Notes: generated by a model not told the origin, from the letters alone. Counted from the first letter of the stretch, positions 8,428 through 16,160 are shown. The stretch: DNA of 18,681 nt from Coemansia sp. RSA 922 (GCA_027577415.1 JANBQS010000410.1:1-18681); one strand, 5' to 3'. A program made the numbers and translations.

Positions 8428-9207
8428 ATGGCCGGCGGCAAAATCTTCCAACCAAGCACGAAAATTCGGCTGACAAACGTGTCCATTGTGCGGCTTCGCA
8501 AGGGTGGAAAGCGATTTGAAGTGGCATGCTACAAAAACAAGGTGACTGAATGGCGCACGGGTGTCGAGAAGGACATTGACGAGGTTTTGCAGATACACCA
8601 GATCTACGTTAACGTTTCCAAGGGACAGGTAGCAAAGACCGAGGAGCTGCGCAAGTGCTTCAACACCGAGGATGTTGACGAGGTTATCAAGGAGGTTCTA
8701 ATGAAGGGCGAACAACAGGTGTCAGACAAGGAGCGCCACCACCAGCTGGACAACATGTTGCGGGACATTGCCACTGTTGTTGCTGAAAAGTGTGTTAACC
8801 CTGCGACGCAGCAGCCCTATACGGTGACGATGATTGAGAAGATCATGGCCGATATCCATTACTCGGTTAACCCGAATCGCAGTGCCAAGCAGCAGGCGCT
8901 CGACGTCATTAAGCAGATCCAGGAGCAGAACACGGTGCCTATTTCTCGCGCTCAGATGCGAATTCGCATCTCGATGCCTAGAAAAGACGCCAAGCGGTTG
9001 AGGGAAAAGATACTGGAGCTGGTTGCTACAATCGAGGACGAAGAGCGCGACGAGGGCGGCGGCGAGGAGTATGAGCAAGTCTGTCTGATTGATCCAGGAC
9101 AGTACCGCGCTGTCACCGAACTCATTAGCGGTGTGCCCAAGGGAGCCGGTACTGTTGAGATTCTGAGTCTAAGAGACATTAACGACGAAGATAGCACACT
9201 AAATTAG
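8428..9207 (+). CDS. SDO1: Ribosome maturation protein SDO1 (SBDS)
   Basis: 259 residues, against about 250 in human SBDS and yeast Sdo1. The N-terminal FYSH domain starts with IFQPSTKIRLTNVSIVRLRK and GGKRFEVACYKNKV (6-39). The central helical domain carries KGEQQVSDKERHHQL and CVNPATQQPYTV, and DIHYSVNPNRSAKQQALDVI follows. The C-terminal ferredoxin-like domain includes VCLIDPGQYRAV. With the GTPase EFL1, it evicts eIF6 (TIF6) from pre-60S subunits in the cytoplasm, which licenses subunit joining. I start it at ATG 8428 because homologues begin close before the QPS motif. An in-frame ATG at 8350 would add 26 hydrophobic residues unknown in the family. The sequence just before 8428 (ATTATTTCCCTTAG) looks like a splice acceptor, so a 5'UTR intron is possible. 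The gap after CTC1 is only 105 bases, and the stop is 40 bases from that of convergent ISY1. Confidence 0.97.
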   Translation: MAGGKIFQPSTKIRLTNVSIVRLRKGGKRFEVACYKNKVTEWRTGVEKDIDEVLQIHQIYVNVSKGQVAKTEELRKCFNTEDVDEVIKEVLMKGEQQVSDKERHHQLDNMLRDIATVVAEKCVNPATQQPYTVTMIEKIMADIHYSVNPNRSAKQQALDVIKQIQEQNTVPISRAQMRIRISMPRKDAKRLREKILELVATIEDEERDEGGGEEYEQVCLIDPGQYRAVTELISGVPKGAGTVEILSLRDINDEDSTLN

Positions 9208-9247
9208 GTAATTGAGTAAATAATGGATATTCTCTACAAACATTTGG

Positions 9248-9989
9248 CTAGGACTCGTTCTCCGAGTCATCGCTTTCATTGCTGCTGCTGTCGTCGCTTA
9301 GAGTAGCGTCGTGAGCGCTGCGCAGTTTGAGTATCCGTTGCTCAGTTACTTGGCGCTCGTACTCGAGCAATTCGCCATCGTCGGCCTCGTCACTATAGCC
9401 AAAGTACACTGCATCGGCGTGCTTGATCAGCTCCGCCCGGTTGTTTTGTTTAGATTTTGTCGTGGCATTAGATTGCGTTTCGAATAACTCGCGCACACCT
9501 GGCAACTCCTTGGCACGACCAAAGTACTTGTAGCCGCGGTTGCCTGGTACCTGCTTTCCTTGGTGATCGATCATCTTTGGACCAATCTTTTTGTAATCGG
9601 GTCCGCCAAGCTGAAGTACTCGGTCTTCCCAATGGTTCTTAGCTCGTAGTAGCTTGTTGATATCATCGTTGAGATCTCGGATATGTGCTTCGGGTAGCGA
9701 GGCGTCGTTTATCTTTGACACATTGCGTGAGATCTCGCGGATCACATCACGCCGCCATTTTTCGGCTTCGTCTAGTGTATTTGCTAGTGAGGCTAGGTGT
9801 GGTCGCCGCTCTTTGGGCTTACTCAGTCCCAGTTCTATCGACTGTGCCTCTCGGAACCGATACAGCATCGACTGTGCCTTTTCTTCGTTTCGTGCCTATA
9901 GGTACATGAGTTGAGGGTGTGTGTTTTTAGGATGTATTACTGGGCTAGCGTTGTGTTATTGTGTAAATGCATGCTGGAGTATGTACCAT
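9248..9989 (-). CDS. ISY1: Pre-mRNA-splicing factor ISY1, two exons (exon 1 is only the ATG)
   Basis: Exon 2 (9895-9248) encodes ARNEEKAQSMLYRFREAQ..., which is the canonical ISY1 N-terminus lacking only its Met. The codon just upstream is an in-frame TAG (9898-9896), which is also a splice acceptor (CTATAG). At 9989-9987 an ATG is followed at once by GTACAT. Splicing out 9986-9896 restores MARNEEKAQSMLYRF. The protein is 216 residues with the conserved block LGGPDYKKIGPKM (97-109), NRGYKYFGRAKELPGVRELFE (120-140), and an acidic Ser-rich tail, shorter than in human ISY1 (285). ISY1 belongs to the Prp19/NTC complex and sits near the catalytic centre of the spliceosome at the first step. If the intron is wrong, translation would begin at Met 9868 and lose ten conserved residues. 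Confidence 0.92.
9896..9986 (-). other. ISY1 intron 1, directly after the start codon
   Basis: 91 nt, phase 0, donor ATG|GTACAT, acceptor CCTATAG. The donor is weak at positions +4 to +6 compared with the GTAAGT seen in the AAA-ATPase-like gene. A possible branch region is CCTCAACTC (about 9915-9907). The restored N-terminus matches the family exactly, which is the main support. Confidence 0.8.
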
Positions 9990-10270
9990 TTTTAACGTAG
10001 GTGAGAAACCGTCTATACAAATATATATATATGTGAATGTACAGACCATAAACATGTCTAATAAAGGCTGTAAAAAACACTGCTAGAATAAGTACTTACT
10101 CATACAGTTGTACTCTATATTGGGACCATCGGGTGTGATTGTGACGTGTGGTGTTTGGCGATTGGCAGGATATCACAAACTCTGGAGTTTTGCCTATTGG
10201 TAATTCTTGACTTCCGCTTTATCATTTTAAACTTGCATTTTTATTTATATATACTAGCATTGTCCAGAGC
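9990..10270. promoter_or_regulatory. Divergent promoter between ISY1 and the HERP-like gene
   Basis: This 281-base AT-rich stretch separates two divergent starts. It holds an (AT)6 run at 10021-10032, two inverted CCAAT boxes (ATTGG at 10161-10165 and 10196-10200, 35 bases apart), a TGACGTGT element at 10142-10149, and a TATA-like TTTATATATA at about 10244-10253, roughly 20 bases before the HERP-like ATG. The TGACGTGT/CCAAT pair is reminiscent of unfolded-protein-response elements but does not match the exact mammalian ERSE spacing. Confidence 0.5.
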
Positions 10271-11377
10271 ATGAAAATGGTGCAAATTCTTGTGCGGTCA
10301 CCCTCGGTAACGACGCCAGACGACTTTTCGGTGCACGTCGAGCTTGAGCAAAGCATTGCGGACCTTAAGCAGTCGATTGAAGCCAGTCACCACGCCTCTC
10401 CACTAGCGCAAGGCATGCGGATTATCTGGAAGGGGCGGGTGTTGGAGGATACAGACCTGGTTAGAAGCATATACGCCGACGAGGAGGCATCCGAGGCACA
10501 GACAGTGCACTTTGTGCTAAACTCGCCGGTGAGCATCGCCTCAGCGTCTAGGAAGTTGCTTAGTAGAGGCGACATGACGTCTTCTCTGCTGACGCCCCCA
10601 ACAGATCGTCAGGAACATTCGAGTCACGCTGAAAGTTTGAAGAGGCAAGGCGAACCTCAGCCCAGTGTTGTGCCGCTAGGCAATCAGTTTCAGTATGTGC
10701 TGGTGGATGGTATACCGTATTTGATGGTGCTTAAACCAGTGGGCGCAACTCAGCCTGGCGCTCTTAACCTTGTTCAGCAACAGCAGCAGCAGCAGAAGCT
10801 ATCATCAACCCTAGCTGGAGAGAGCTCGGACGAAATGCAGACGATCGAGCGACTCAACACATACTTGGAGATGAGGAATCGAATGTTGCAAGAACTGGAG
10901 GAGACGAGCGAAAGGCTCGAGAGACTGATGACGCTCAATCGTGCGCGGGCTCAGCGCGGTGGTGTGCGAGCTCGTCAAGTGGCGAATAACGACGCCGGTA
11001 ATGCCGATAACGGGCACCCTCTGGCAGACGTACTCCGCAACCTCAACTTTAGAGCGATTTGGAGCGTTGGGTGGATGTTGCTTCGGATGCTGCTCTTTGT
11101 CGTGGTGTTTGCTCATGACGCGAGCCTTGACCGCATACTGATGCTAACTATCGTGGTGTGCTGCTTTTTTGCGCTCCGCAGTCCGTTGGTCCAGCAGCAC
11201 CTGATGTGGCTCAACCAGCTTAACAACTACATTGACGCTCAGACGCATGGCGATGATGCCGACAATCGCGGTCGCCGGCAGTTCACGGTTTGGGAAAGGT
11301 CCAAGGCGCTGGCAATCGGGCTATTTACATCGCTGGTTCCTTCGGAGCCATTCCAACCTCCAGTGGTTGAAGAGTGA
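10271..11377 (+). CDS. HERP-like ER membrane protein with ubiquitin-like domain
   Basis: 368 residues. The N-terminal ubiquitin-like domain (4-85) begins VQILVRSPS and ends VHFVLNSP, close in pattern to the HERPUD1 UBL. Next come a low-complexity linker, a short HERP-like strand QYVLVDGIPYLMVLKP (141-156), a Q7 run (169-175), and a probable coiled coil (185-228). Then come two hydrophobic segments (about 264-282 and 287-303) and a C-terminal ALAIGLFTSLVPSEP (346-360) resembling the FFASLLPEGPP tail of HERP. HERP and yeast Usa1 are ER-membrane proteins that scaffold the HRD1 ubiquitin ligase in ER-associated degradation, and mammalian HERP is induced by ER stress. MKM offers two close start codons (10271, 10277); I use the first. 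The domain order is clear; whether it acts as Usa1 does is inference. Confidence 0.82.
   Translation: MKMVQILVRSPSVTTPDDFSVHVELEQSIADLKQSIEASHHASPLAQGMRIIWKGRVLEDTDLVRSIYADEEASEAQTVHFVLNSPVSIASASRKLLSRGDMTSSLLTPPTDRQEHSSHAESLKRQGEPQPSVVPLGNQFQYVLVDGIPYLMVLKPVGATQPGALNLVQQQQQQQKLSSTLAGESSDEMQTIERLNTYLEMRNRMLQELEETSERLERLMTLNRARAQRGGVRARQVANNDAGNADNGHPLADVLRNLNFRAIWSVGWMLLRMLLFVVVFAHDASLDRILMLTIVVCCFFALRSPLVQQHLMWLNQLNNYIDAQTHGDDADNRGRRQFTVWERSKALAIGLFTSLVPSEPFQPPVVEE
10775..10795 (+). repeat. CAG/CAA polyglutamine tract in the HERP-like gene
   Basis: Seven glutamine codons in a row (CAG CAA then five CAG), residues 169-175. It could vary in length between strains. Confidence 0.85.
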
Positions 11378-11448
11378 CAGCTCTCCGGTTGCGATGAACA
11401 AAGGCAAGATCGACAATCCCTGCGGAGCTACCAGGCTGTCCGAGCAAG

Positions 11449-11454
11449 CACGTG
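11449..11454. promoter_or_regulatory. CACGTG E-box upstream of the dienoyl-CoA isomerase gene
   Basis: A perfect CACGTG palindrome about 100 bases upstream of the ATG at 11555, in the 177-base gap after the HERP-like gene. It is the known bHLH/bZIP core site. A single 6-mer occurs often by chance, so function is uncertain. Confidence 0.3.
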
Positions 11455-11554
11455 TCACAGTATTCGGCTACTACCAAAGCATGTGCTCGTAGACGGATGC
11501 TCTCTCTATCCCTTTCTCTTCTGCCTTTATCAACTGTCACTTTAGTGTAATATC

Positions 11555-12394
11555 ATGTCTACCTATAAATTCGAGTGTCTGAATGTCAGCATTTCGCCCG
11601 AGGGCGTGGCCCGCGTAGAAATAAGTCGGCCAGAGGCGCTAAACGCATTCAACACGCAAACGTGGACGGAGATTGGGCAGTGCTTCACTCGCTTCAAGGT
11701 CGACGGCGACGTGCGCAGCGTGGTCTTGTCTGCGTCGGGGCGCATGTTCACGGCGGGCCTCGACCTCAAGGAGGCGATGACCGGCCCGCTGAGCAAGCCC
11801 CGAGACCCAGATGCCGATGTTGCTCGCAAGGGCTACTACCACCGGCTATTCATTCTGGACTTTCAAAGCGCGATATCGGCAGTCGAGTCGTGCGACAAGC
11901 CCGTAGTAGTCGTCGTGCAAGGCGGGTGCTTGGGCATTGGAATCGACCTTATCTCTGCGTGCGACGTCCGCATTGCCACGGAGGACGCGTACTTTATGGT
12001 CAAGGAGGTGGACATTGGTATGGCTGCCGACATTGGCACGCTGCAGCGGCTGCCCAAGATTGTCGGCAACGACAGCTGGATGCGCGAGGTGTGCTATACA
12101 GCGCGCAAGGTGACGTCTAAAGAAGCGCACTTTGTTGGACTGGTTAGCAATGTCTATCCGACGACGGCCGAGGCCCTGAAGGCGGCATCGGACATTGCGG
12201 GGACGATTGCTGCAAAGTCGCCCGTGGCCATAGTCAGCACAAAACACTTGCTCAACTACTCGCGCGATCACTCGGTGCGCGAGGGCTTGGAGTACACGGC
12301 GCTGTGGAACACGCTGGCTCACAACTCACACGATATGGCTACGGCCATTGTGTCGAGCCTGAAGAAGCAGCCAGCGCATTTCCCCAAGCTATAA
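11555..12394 (+). CDS. ECH1: Delta(3,5)-delta(2,4)-dienoyl-CoA isomerase (ECH1-like, crotonase family)
   Basis: 279 residues covering the whole crotonase fold. The oxyanion-hole loops are SGRMFTAGLDL (61-71) and QGGCLGIGIDL (122-132). Three acidic residues specific to dienoyl-CoA isomerases are present: D131 (GID), E151 (KEVD) and D159 (AADIG), matching rat D176, E196 and D204. The block VKEVDIGMAADIGTLQRLPK is nearly diagnostic. The enzyme shifts 3,5-dienoyl-CoA to 2,4-dienoyl-CoA during beta-oxidation of unsaturated fatty acids with odd-numbered double bonds. No mitochondrial presequence is visible. The C-terminus ends in PKL, a non-canonical variant of the peroxisomal SKL signal, so peroxisomal location is likely but not certain. 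The leader has a CT-rich tract (11500-11530) and a CACGTG box lies at 11449-11454. Confidence 0.93.
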   Translation: MSTYKFECLNVSISPEGVARVEISRPEALNAFNTQTWTEIGQCFTRFKVDGDVRSVVLSASGRMFTAGLDLKEAMTGPLSKPRDPDADVARKGYYHRLFILDFQSAISAVESCDKPVVVVVQGGCLGIGIDLISACDVRIATEDAYFMVKEVDIGMAADIGTLQRLPKIVGNDSWMREVCYTARKVTSKEAHFVGLVSNVYPTTAEALKAASDIAGTIAAKSPVAIVSTKHLLNYSRDHSVREGLEYTALWNTLAHNSHDMATAIVSSLKKQPAHFPKL

Positions 12395-12655
12395 CCCCCC
12401 AGCCACTTTTCCCCTCCTCCTCTCTTTCCCTTTGTGCGATGTCGTGCGACCAAAGATGAGAGAGAGAAAGCGGCTTAGGTTCTGGCCCTTATTGTCGTCA
12501 TCCCGCTATCTTGGATGTCACTGACCAGTGTTGGCCCTTTTCCTCTCCTTTCTCTACTTTTTTTTTTCCGCAACAAAACATTGGCAATAAAATACACTCT
12601 TTTCGCCAATTTTCTTTTATATTGCTCTGTGGCCAAGCACTTTTGACTCGTAGAC
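12395..12655 (+). promoter_or_regulatory. Hexokinase upstream region with pyrimidine tracts
   Basis: 261 bases between the isomerase stop and the hexokinase ATG. It has CT-rich tracts at 12410-12432 and 12537-12569 (the second ending in about ten T), and an AATAAAAT stretch near 12584 that could serve as a TATA-like element. No gene is seen. Confidence 0.45.
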
Positions 12656-14053
12656 ATGTCATCCGCCGACTCGCGCTACACGATCGTGGGCGCCACGCCC
12701 GAGCAGCAGGCGGCCATTGACATGCTGGCCAGCCAGTTTTTGCTCACTGACGAGCGTCTGGGAGCTATCATCAAGGAGTTCCGTCGTCGTATGGAGGAGG
12801 GTCTGGCCGCTGACGGCCGAGTGCTCAAGATGATCCCCAGCTACGTCACTCGTCGTCCTTTGGGTTCGGAGGTCGGATCGTACTTTGCTATCGACTTGGG
12901 AGGAACCAACTTGCGCGTGCTAAAGGTGACTCTGGACGGCCGCGGCGGCGTAACTTCTGAGCACCAAAAGTTTGCTCTGACTGAAGAGGCCAAGAGCCGC
13001 ACGCTGTTTGACTTTGTCGCTCAGTGTGTCGACACCTTTTTGGACGAGCGCAACTTGCGTCCCTTGGGCCAGCAGCCACCCATCCCCATGGGCCTGACCT
13101 TCTCTTATCCTGTGCAGCAGACGTCTATCAACAGCGGGACGCTAGTGCAATGGACCAAGGGCCTGAACGTCCCTGGCTGCGTCGGTCGCGATGTAGTGCG
13201 CCTGTTGCAAGATGCGCTGCTGCGCTTGGGCCTGCGCGTCAAGATCGTTGCACTGGTCAATGATACCGTCGGTACCTTGTTGTCTGCTGCCTACAGTGAT
13301 CCTGCCGCGCAAATGGGCATCATCTTTGGCACGGGCACTAACGCTGCCTACTACGAAGACGTCGCCAACCTGGCCAAGTGGAAGGGGCCCAACCCGAGCT
13401 CGGGCGAAATGGTGCTAAACATGGAGTGGGGAGCATTTGACAGCGACGATTTTGCCTTCTTGCCATTCACGCCGCACGATATCAAGCTGGACCGCAAGTC
13501 AATCAACCCGCGCAAGCAGGCGTACGAGAAGATGATCTCTGGCATGTACTTGGGCGAAATTGCGCGCAATATTATCCTGTGGCTGGCTGACCAGCGCCTG
13601 CTTCTTGATGGCCGCTCGTCTGAGATCCTTAATGCCATGTGGTCTGTCGATACGTCGTACCTCTCGTCTGGCGCTGTTGATACGACTTCGGACCTGTCCG
13701 AAATCCAGCAAGTAATCGAAAAGACCCTGAATATCAGCAACTCGACTTTTGTCGATCGCCAAATATTCAAGGTCATCGCTATTCTGGTTGGAGAGCGTGC
13801 TGCACGGCTCAGCGCTGTCGGCGTCGTTGCTACGCTGACTAAACGCTCGGACCTGCTCAACAAGCCGATTACTGTTGGTATCGACGGATCTATGTATGAG
13901 CACTATCCGTACTTCCACGACATTTTGGTCGAAACTGCCTCGCATTTCATCCCGCAGGAGCAATTTAAGAACATCAACTTTACTCTGGCCAAGGACGGCT
14001 CGGGTGTTGGCGCTGCAATTACTGCCATGCTTGCCGCCACCTACGACGCATAA
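12656..14053 (+). CDS. HXK: Hexokinase
   Basis: 465 residues, usual for single-domain fungal hexokinases (about 480). Phosphate loop 1 is DLGGTNLRVLKV (80-91). The hexokinase signature runs MGLTFSYPVQQTSINSGTL, then VQWTKGL (145-170), with the SYP...TKG glucose loop. The catalytic Asp is D203 in VALVNDTVGTLL. Phosphate loop 2 is FGTGTNAAYYE (224-234). The adenosine site has VGIDGSMYEHYP (407-418) and KDGSGVGAA (446-454). It phosphorylates glucose and other hexoses with ATP in the cytosol, the first step of glycolysis. Sequence alone does not separate a hexokinase from a fungal glucokinase; the TKGL loop is compatible with either. There are no introns. The leader contains long pyrimidine tracts (12410-12432, 12537-12569). 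Codon choice is C/G-ending over much of the gene, as expected for a highly expressed gene. Confidence 0.97.
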   Translation: MSSADSRYTIVGATPEQQAAIDMLASQFLLTDERLGAIIKEFRRRMEEGLAADGRVLKMIPSYVTRRPLGSEVGSYFAIDLGGTNLRVLKVTLDGRGGVTSEHQKFALTEEAKSRTLFDFVAQCVDTFLDERNLRPLGQQPPIPMGLTFSYPVQQTSINSGTLVQWTKGLNVPGCVGRDVVRLLQDALLRLGLRVKIVALVNDTVGTLLSAAYSDPAAQMGIIFGTGTNAAYYEDVANLAKWKGPNPSSGEMVLNMEWGAFDSDDFAFLPFTPHDIKLDRKSINPRKQAYEKMISGMYLGEIARNIILWLADQRLLLDGRSSEILNAMWSVDTSYLSSGAVDTTSDLSEIQQVIEKTLNISNSTFVDRQIFKVIAILVGERAARLSAVGVVATLTKRSDLLNKPITVGIDGSMYEHYPYFHDILVETASHFIPQEQFKNINFTLAKDGSGVGAAITAMLAATYDA

Positions 14054-14095
14054 TTTAATGGACCCACCCAGGGCTTGATCTGCTGGGCAATCACA

Positions 14096-14101
14096 AATAA
14101 A
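14096..14101 (+). terminator. Poly(A) signal of hexokinase (AATAAA)
   Basis: A perfect AATAAA lies 43 bases past the hexokinase stop codon, followed by an A-rich and then T-rich stretch, as at a cleavage site. Confidence 0.6.
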
Positions 14102-14192
14102 CTCGCAAAAAAATTTTCAAGTTCCTTTCACTTTTTTTTTTTGACTCTCTTTGGTTTCTTCAATTTACATATTTATTCATCAGTCATAGAAA

Positions 14193-14942
14193 ATGCGCGA
14201 TAACGCAGCGCTGTTGACATCGGGTAGCAAGGTCTATGCCAAAAAGCGCAAAGCAAAGAAGGAGCAAGTCGAAAAAGTAGAATTTGACCCCAAGGCTCGG
14301 CGGTCATTCCTTACCGGTTTTCACAAGCGCAAGCTAGAGCGGCGCGAAAATGCCATTGCACAAGCAAAGGCCAAAGATCGGGAAGACTACTTGGAGGTTC
14401 GACGCGAGAAGCGTGAGCAGCAAAAAGACCTACTAGCACAGCGGATCATGGAGAATAAGAGCTACTACGGTATCAATACCTCAGACAACGAAAGAGAGGG
14501 TGCGTCTGTGAGCGGAAGTGGCAGCGATTCAGAGGATGACGAAGCAGATGAGCATAACAACAAGCGGCACAAGGGAAAGGACGTGGCGGTTCTTACGGGC
14601 GAGACCTCGGTCACTACGGTAACGGTTATTAAGGACTTTGACCCGGCCAGACTGGAGGACGAAGAGGTCGATCTGGAGCGCAAGCTGACGCCTCAGGGGT
14701 TAATCAAAAAGATTGTCGACGGCGTTGTCAAGCGGTCAAAGAAAAACGACGACGATGAGGCTGATAGCAAGGCAGCCAGCAAGAAGCCAAAGAAAAAGAA
14801 GGAGAAAAAGTTCCGCTACGAGACAAAGGCAAAGCGCTCAATGAAGAATACCAAGGATCGGGCTGCCAACAAGGACCGCGCCATAGCCCAGCGGACCGCC
14901 CGGGGCGCAAAGGACAAGACCACTAGCAAGCGGCGGCGGTAG
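14193..14942 (+). CDS. RRP17: Ribosome biogenesis protein RRP17/NOL12
   Basis: 249 residues, very rich in Lys, Arg and Glu. The family's core signature is VEFDPKARRSFLTGFHKRKLERR (29-51), followed by a long charged helix (REDYLEVRREKREQQKDLLAQRI, 63-85) and MENKSYYG. An acidic Ser stretch (101-118) and very basic tail segments (PKKKKEKKFRYETKAKR) suit nucleolar location. Yeast Rrp17 is a 5'-3' exonuclease needed to trim 5.8S and 25S rRNA 5' ends, and NOL12 is the animal counterpart. The leader carries a T-rich pyrimidine tract (14121-14160). It lies 139 bases after hexokinase on the same strand and converges with the NmrA-like gene. Confidence 0.88.
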   Translation: MRDNAALLTSGSKVYAKKRKAKKEQVEKVEFDPKARRSFLTGFHKRKLERRENAIAQAKAKDREDYLEVRREKREQQKDLLAQRIMENKSYYGINTSDNEREGASVSGSGSDSEDDEADEHNNKRHKGKDVAVLTGETSVTTVTVIKDFDPARLEDEEVDLERKLTPQGLIKKIVDGVVKRSKKNDDDEADSKAASKKPKKKKEKKFRYETKAKRSMKNTKDRAANKDRAIAQRTARGAKDKTTSKRRR

Positions 14943-15024
14943 TAGTAATCGTGCTCACTAGTTGTTTGAGAGTTTAGAACTGAAATGGAAAAGCTACTAA
15001 AGAAAAGAGCCACCAACTTGAATA

Positions 15025-15030
15025 TTTATT
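15025..15030 (-). terminator. Poly(A) signal of the NmrA-like gene
   Basis: AATAAA on the minus strand (TTTATT on plus), starting only seven bases past the stop codon at 15037. The 3'UTR would be very short and would lie in the 94-base gap shared with convergent RRP17. Confidence 0.5.
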
Positions 15031-15036
15031 GTCCCA

Positions 15037-16128
15037 TCATGCCCGGGACTTGCTGGTCGCGGTGGCCGGAGCCGGTTCTTGCTTACAAATCTCGCCAACG
15101 CCATCTGTGACAGAGGATGTAGTGTGACTGCGCTGTATGATCTGACCTCCCTTGAACATCTCACTGCCGGCATCGGCCAGCTTGATCAAACGCGCTAGAG
15201 TATCCGTAGCAGACTCTGGCTTGATATCCGGGAACAGACCATTGTCCAATGGCTCACGACGCAAATTGATCTGAGCCAGACCTTCTTCAATCAACAGGCG
15301 ACCATACACTTGGAATGCCTTCATGTCTTGCTGCCGCGCCAACTCGCAGAACTTTGCCCGGGCCTCGTCGATACAGACAATCTTTACGTTCTTCCCGCAG
15401 TTGCCGCCGGTTACCACCTTGATCAGGTCGCACATCTTGTTGGTAGACCCAGCATAGCGAATAATGCGATTTTGCATCTCGCTGGAACGCTGGACAATGC
15501 TGACAAGCACTTGAACAACATCGGCTGCACATGTGAAAGTCGCCAGAGTCCCGCCACGGCCGACCAGCGTGGCGCGTCGCTTTGATAGCTTGAGACCAAT
15601 TCCGTGGGGGTCTAAGTAGTCAAGAGCCAGTCCCGTGTATATTGCCGTGTATGCCAGGCCCTTTGACTTTGCAGCTCCAACCAGGTAGTCCAAGACCTCT
15701 CCCTTGGCCGCCAGCGGCCCCTTGAACGGCATCCAGGCCGAATTGTAGTGTGCCACGCCGTACTCTGAGGGGATAAACCACTTGACGCCGGCCGCAATAG
15801 CGCCGTCTATCATGGGAATTTGGCTCGGCAAGCCCGCAACGCCCACAGCGCTGACCACTGTGTCGATACCAGCAAATACTGTTGAAAACCCGTCGGCTGT
15901 AGTGTCGGCATACTCGAGCACCTCAATGCCCAGGGCTCGAAGCTGCTTTAGGCGCTCAAGCTTAACTGCTTCGGTCGCCTCAGGCGCTCTTGTCACAGCG
16001 CGTATCTTGACAAAGTATCCACACTGCTTTAGCGCCTTGAGGAAGAGCTCTCCGTATCCGCCAGTACCCACGACGGCGATACTGGTGTATGTGTCTCTGC
16101 CGTTTGCAGTGATGATATCTGTGGTCAT
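15037..16128 (-). CDS. NmrA-like / isoflavone reductase-like NAD(P)-binding protein
   Basis: 363 residues from ATG 16128. An N-terminal Rossmann fold shows IAVVGTGGYGELFLKAL (17-33) with a GxGGxG nucleotide loop, then VKIRAVTR (40-47), where basic residues suggest NADP(H). DTVVSAVGVAG (89-99) closes the fold. WFIPSEYGVAHYN (117-129) and the Lys of AAKGEVLDYLVGAAKSKGLAYT match the FIPSEFG...K layout of isoflavone-reductase-like proteins. The family holds reductases and redox-sensing regulators such as NmrA, and the substrate cannot be told here. An in-frame ATG at 16227 would add 33 residues, superficially like a signal peptide, but it spans a C9 homopolymer (16161-16169) and would put a Rossmann enzyme behind a secretion signal, so I prefer 16128. 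The upstream minus-strand sequence is pyrimidine-rich, as in other genes here. Confidence 0.85.
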   Translation of the reverse strand: MTTDIITANGRDTYTSIAVVGTGGYGELFLKALKQCGYFVKIRAVTRAPEATEAVKLERLKQLRALGIEVLEYADTTADGFSTVFAGIDTVVSAVGVAGLPSQIPMIDGAIAAGVKWFIPSEYGVAHYNSAWMPFKGPLAAKGEVLDYLVGAAKSKGLAYTAIYTGLALDYLDPHGIGLKLSKRRATLVGRGGTLATFTCAADVVQVLVSIVQRSSEMQNRIIRYAGSTNKMCDLIKVVTGGNCGKNVKIVCIDEARAKFCELARQQDMKAFQVYGRLLIEEGLAQINLRREPLDNGLFPDIKPESATDTLARLIKLADAGSEMFKGGQIIQRSHTTSSVTDGVGEICKQEPAPATATSKSRA

Positions 16129-16160
16129 CTCAAGAGATGTGCTTTGAGCTCGGAATTCAA

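Noticed and set aside
10145..10165. Exact ERSE upstream of the HERP-like gene
   Set aside because: CGTGT instead of CGTGG and a spacing of 11 instead of 9; only a loose resemblance, reported as such.
11423..11442. CGG-N14-CCG upstream of the isomerase gene as an oleate-response element
   Set aside because: The internal T and A required by the yeast ORE pattern are not both present, and such pairs are frequent by chance.
11575..12322. Long alternative frames (181 codons plus, 158 codons minus) over the dienoyl-CoA isomerase gene
   Set aside because: They arise from GC-biased codon use of the real gene; translations are Arg/His-rich and match nothing.
13351..13863. 170-codon minus-strand frame opposite hexokinase
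   Set aside because: It is the antisense shadow of a codon-biased, clearly identified gene, with no domain of its own.
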